In this document: positions 61,574 to 64,000 of the stretch, piece after piece
How the letters are laid out: each line of letters opens with the position of its first letter
Position numbering within the stretch: position 1 is the first letter of the stretch
DNA from: Castellaniella sp040276065
Lineage (GTDB): Bacteria > Pseudomonadota > Gammaproteobacteria > Burkholderiales > Burkholderiaceae_B
Length of the DNA: 64,000 nucleotides
Assembly (NCBI RefSeq): GCF_040276065.1
Contig: NZ_JBELOI010000002.1
Location: 372,001-436,000 of the forward strand
Direction: 5' to 3'
Translations under genes and position numbers: made by a program
Notes under the pieces: model-generated
What the model was told of the DNA's origin: nothing
Seen by the model: the letters and a program-made list of their open reading frames with translations, nothing else
Databases searched by the model: none

Positions 61574-61593
61574 GTCCGTCCCGGGGGCGAAAA

Positions 61594-61608
61594 ATTATCA
61601 TGGATAAT
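61594..61608. promoter_or_regulatory. Inverted repeat between lgt and the cytochrome c gene
   Basis: ATTATC-ATG-GATAAT, a perfect inverted repeat, sits 21 bases upstream of lgt in the divergent lgt/cytochrome gap. It could be an operator or simply promoter-related AT-rich sequence; I cannot name a regulator. Confidence 0.35.
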
Positions 61609-61665
61609 AACGCGATCGGATGGCGCCGCGCGCCGAGCGGGATAGGCAGGATAGGAATACAGTTC

Positions 61666-62013
61666 ATGGGAATATCGATGTCGAGGATCCGGGCGGCAGC
61701 CCTGGTGATGATCGTGGCCGCGGCATGGCCCGCGGCGCGGGCAGAGACGGTTCATCCGGGGCAGGCGCTCGCGAGCGCGCGGCAGTGTCTGGGTTGTCAT
61801 CAGGTCGACGCTCGCCGCGTGGGTCCGCCGTTCACAGCTATCGCCGCCCGCTTTGCCGGCCAGCCCGGGGCGCGGGATTATCTGGCTGAGGTCATACGCA
61901 AGGGCAGCACCGGTCAATGGGGTGCGATTCCCATGCCGGCCCAGCCCCGCGTCAGCGAAACCGACGCGCGGGTTCTGGCGGCATGGATCTTGTCCCTGGG
62001 GGCCGAGCGCTAG
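61666..62013 (+). CDS. Small c-type cytochrome (c551/c552-like)
   Basis: The 115-residue protein has a signal peptide (to about ARA-ET) and one haem c motif CLGCH with a distal Met in the IPMPAQPRVS segment, the c551/c552 pattern. It is probably a soluble periplasmic electron carrier. The ATG at 61666 has AGGA upstream; an ATG at 61678 is a close alternative. It is 42 bases before msrA. Confidence 0.88.
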   Translation: MGISMSRIRAAALVMIVAAAWPAARAETVHPGQALASARQCLGCHQVDARRVGPPFTAIAARFAGQPGARDYLAEVIRKGSTGQWGAIPMPAQPRVSETDARVLAAWILSLGAER

Positions 62014-62055
62014 GGGGATCGCCGCGGGTGCGCGGCGTGATGTTTGGGAGAAAAA

Positions 62056-62580
62056 ATGGAAACGGCAATATTGGGCGGTGGGTGCTTTTGGTGTCTGGAG
62101 CCAGTCTTCCAGGCGCTCGAGGGTGTCGACGAGGTGCAGCCGGGATTTTGCGGAGGGCATATCGAGTCCCCCACGTATGAGCAGGTTTGCCGCCAGGACA
62201 CCGGCCACGTCGAGGTGATCCGCGTGCGCTTCGACCCGGCGCGCATTTCGTATCGCACCCTGCTCGAGGTTTTCTTTGGGACGCACGATCCCACCACGGC
62301 GGACCGGCAGGGCGGGGACATCGGTCCGCAGTATGCCTCGGTGGTGTTCTTCGCCGACGAAGGCCAGCGCGAGCAGGCGCAGGCGATCAAGGACGAGATG
62401 CAGGCGGCGCTGGGGATGCGGGTCTGCACGCGCATCGAGCCCGCCGGGCCGTTCTGGCCGGCCGAGGACCTGCACAAGGACTACTATCGTCGCAACCCCC
62501 AGCAAGGCTATTGCCAGGTGGTCATCGCGCCGAAGCTCGCCAAGTTCCGCCGGCGTTACGCCTCCTTGCTGCGTGACTAA
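62056..62580 (+). CDS. msrA: Peptide methionine sulfoxide reductase MsrA
   Basis: MsrA reduces the S-form of methionine sulfoxide in proteins. The 174-residue protein has the GCFWC active site (C10 nucleophile) and the conserved HDPTTADRQGGDIGPQYAS region; the resolving Cys is in GYCQVVI. GGGAG precedes the ATG at 62056. It may share a transcript with the cytochrome gene. Confidence 0.95.
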   Translation: METAILGGGCFWCLEPVFQALEGVDEVQPGFCGGHIESPTYEQVCRQDTGHVEVIRVRFDPARISYRTLLEVFFGTHDPTTADRQGGDIGPQYASVVFFADEGQREQAQAIKDEMQAALGMRVCTRIEPAGPFWPAEDLHKDYYRRNPQQGYCQVVIAPKLAKFRRRYASLLRD

Positions 62581-62609
62581 TGTCCTGTTCGGTCCATCCG
62601 CACGGGACG

Positions 62610-63572
62610 CTAGAGCTTCAGCAGCCTGGCGAGCGGGGCGCCGGGCAGCGTCAGGCGGGCGAGGCCGGCGAGGACCGCCAGGGTGACGGTCGTCCGGATC
62701 ACCAGGATCACCCAGATGTCCGCGCCCAGCGTGAGGATCAGCAGCGTGTCCTCAATCAGCGCATGGCATAGCGACAGCCACGATAGCGCCAGCAGCCGCG
62801 TGCGCGCGCTGTAGCCTTCGCGCTCCGTGGCCTCGATGATGAGGGCCCCGCCGTAGGCCAGGCCCAGCAGCACGCCCACCGTGGTCAGGGGCGCGGCGCG
62901 CTCCTCCAGTCCGGACAGGCGCAGCAGCGGCGTGAGCAGGCGCGTCACCAGCCGTGTGACACCCAATCGCTCCAGGATATCGAGGAAGCACACCAGGAAG
63001 ACGATGATCACCAGGATCATGGCCAGCGACTGGGTCGAGGACCACAGCCAGCTCCAGACGTCCGGGGTGCCGCCGGCCAGGGCCGAGTCCTGGCGCATCC
63101 AGTCCAGCGAGACGGGCTCCCGCAGCCAGCCCCAGGTGTCGCAGGCCCAGGTCACTGCGGCACCGTACAGGGCGCCGAGCGTCACCCGCAGCGCACCGGT
63201 GAATAGGGCGCTGGCCCCCGCGCGCCGGACGACGGATTGCTCCGTGGGCACGTTATGGGCGAACAGCATCATGGCCCCCAGCGCGCTGATCTGCGCCACG
63301 TTCATCCGCAGGTCGTCCGAGAGCGCGGCCATCGAGGCCAGGCCGCCGTAAATGTTCGTCAGGATCGTGGTCGCCCAGATGATGCCCGCCTCGGGCGGCA
63401 GGCCCAGCAGCGCCATCGCCGGCGCGATCGCGTCCCCCACCACGGCGATCAGCCCCAGGCGCTGTGCGATGTAGACGAGGACCATCACGGGCACCATGAT
63501 GCGCGCGATGGTCAGGAACATGCGCAGGCTGCGCAGCGCGATGGTGCGCGGATAATCCAGGATGGACGTCAT
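62610..63572 (-). CDS. YjiH/nucleoside-recognition (Gate) domain membrane protein
   Basis: The 320-residue protein has about eight helices and two Gate domains (nucleoside recognition fold): TNIYGGLASMAALSDDL in the first and LIIEATEREGYSARTRLLALS in the second. Function is not established; relatives include SpmA/SpmB and FeoB-type gates. The start at 63572 has AAGGGG upstream; an earlier ATG at 63629 has no ribosome-binding site. It is downstream of hppD on the same strand with a 111-base gap. Confidence 0.8.
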   Translation of the reverse strand: MTSILDYPRTIALRSLRMFLTIARIMVPVMVLVYIAQRLGLIAVVGDAIAPAMALLGLPPEAGIIWATTILTNIYGGLASMAALSDDLRMNVAQISALGAMMLFAHNVPTEQSVVRRAGASALFTGALRVTLGALYGAAVTWACDTWGWLREPVSLDWMRQDSALAGGTPDVWSWLWSSTQSLAMILVIIVFLVCFLDILERLGVTRLVTRLLTPLLRLSGLEERAAPLTTVGVLLGLAYGGALIIEATEREGYSARTRLLALSWLSLCHALIEDTLLILTLGADIWVILVIRTTVTLAVLAGLARLTLPGAPLARLLKL

Positions 63573-63683
63573 GGGCGCCCCTTCGAGCGACAGGCCGGAA
63601 TGCCCGAGATTGTAGTCGAGGCCGAACATGGGTTTTGTCCCGGCGCGGGCCGGGATGCCGGCCGCCTGGGCGGCGGCGACGGC

Positions 63684-64000
63684 TCAGGCCTTGAGCACGC
63701 CGCGCCGGATCTGGTCGAGCTCGATGGATTCGAACAGGGCCTTGAAGTTGCCCTCGCCGAAGCCCTCATCGCCCTTGCGCTGGATGATCTCGAAAAATAT
63801 CGGCCCGATCTGGTTGGCGGTGAATATCTGCAGCAGCAGGCCGCCGCCGGGCGCACCGTCGAGCAGAACGCGGTTGCGGCGCAGCCGGGCGGTGTCCTCG
63901 CCGTGGCCGGGCAGCCGCCGGTCCAGCAACTCGTAATAGGTGTCTGGCGTGTCCAGGAATCGCACGCGGCCCGCCAGGCCCTCGACCGTGCGATGGATGT
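63684..64000 (-). CDS. hppD: 4-hydroxyphenylpyruvate dioxygenase, 3' part
   Basis: The last about 105 residues of a 4-hydroxyphenylpyruvate dioxygenase, which forms homogentisate from 4-hydroxyphenylpyruvate in tyrosine catabolism. Its typical C terminus is visible: YYELLDRRLPGHGED, LLLQIFTANQIGPIFFEII with the iron-ligand Glu, and GFGEGNFKALFESIELDQ. The gene's 5' end lies beyond the window. The frame reads without stop to base 64000. Confidence 0.9.
   Translation of the reverse strand, partial: IHRTVEGLAGRVRFLDTPDTYYELLDRRLPGHGEDTARLRRNRVLLDGAPGGGLLLQIFTANQIGPIFFEIIQRKGDEGFGEGNFKALFESIELDQIRRGVLKA

Overview
This 64 kb window is typical chromosomal DNA of a high-GC betaproteobacterium. Gene content and order point to Burkholderiales, most likely family Alcaligenaceae (the Bordetella/Achromobacter/Castellaniella group). 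Pointers are the ribBX-ribH-nusB-thiL-pgpA-pncC cluster with an acidic-tailed RibH, ybgC-tolQRAB-pal-cpoB, zapA followed by 6S RNA, a groESL operon under a perfect CIRCE element, and pntA split into two genes. I cannot name the genus. No rRNA, tRNA, CRISPR array, prophage or insertion sequence was seen.

Layout. 1-6394: end of a UbiH-type monooxygenase gene, dsbC, an orphan LivK-type binding protein, a chemoreceptor, a short-chain dehydrogenase and galE. 6478-13173: a six-gene catabolic island on the minus strand (NMT1/ThiY-like binding protein, ABC ATPase, ABC permease, two amidohydrolases of the TrzN/MtaD and CodA kinds, and a 2-hydroxyacid-dehydrogenase homologue that has lost its substrate-binding arginine), with a pair of GntR-like operators upstream. 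13497-20812: TPMT, a DUF4168 protein, a TSUP permease, a 4-OT tautomerase, a PilZ/YcgR protein, pntA1-pntA2-pntB and metY. 21085-32207: AsmA, a lone MOSC_N domain, coaD/rsmD diverging from ftsY, the riboflavin cluster, pyrF and dgkA. 32312-36715: a Tat-type beta-lactamase-fold lipoprotein, then groES-groEL with promoter, CIRCE and terminator.

36834-40430: an SMP-30 lactonase, LivK-type binding protein and amidase run opposite a TetR regulator; a perfect palindrome fills the spacer of the lactonase promoter. 40455-44579: ahpC-ahpF with an OxyR-type site, then meso-diaminopimelate dehydrogenase and a LeuE-type exporter. 44817-49448: a complete BMP-family nucleoside ABC importer. 49616-59802: a PCu(A)C copper chaperone, the Tol-Pal operon ending in an alpha/beta hydrolase, proS, rppH, a coiled-coil protein and zapA. 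59850-64000: 6S RNA, a SIMPL protein, lgt, a small cytochrome c, msrA, a YjiH-like gate protein and the 3' end of hppD.

The best candidate for something undescribed is the 6478-13173 island. It looks like an uptake and hydrolysis route for an N-containing, probably heterocyclic, compound; its substrate cannot be read from sequence. It is less GC-rich than its neighbours in places and has no regulator gene beside it. Other points of interest are an 11-codon leader ORF overlapping pntA1, the TetR-type operator inside a promoter spacer, the RibBX variant, the missing promoter space between 6S RNA and the SIMPL gene, and a 98-base assembly gap that breaks the tolA reading frame.
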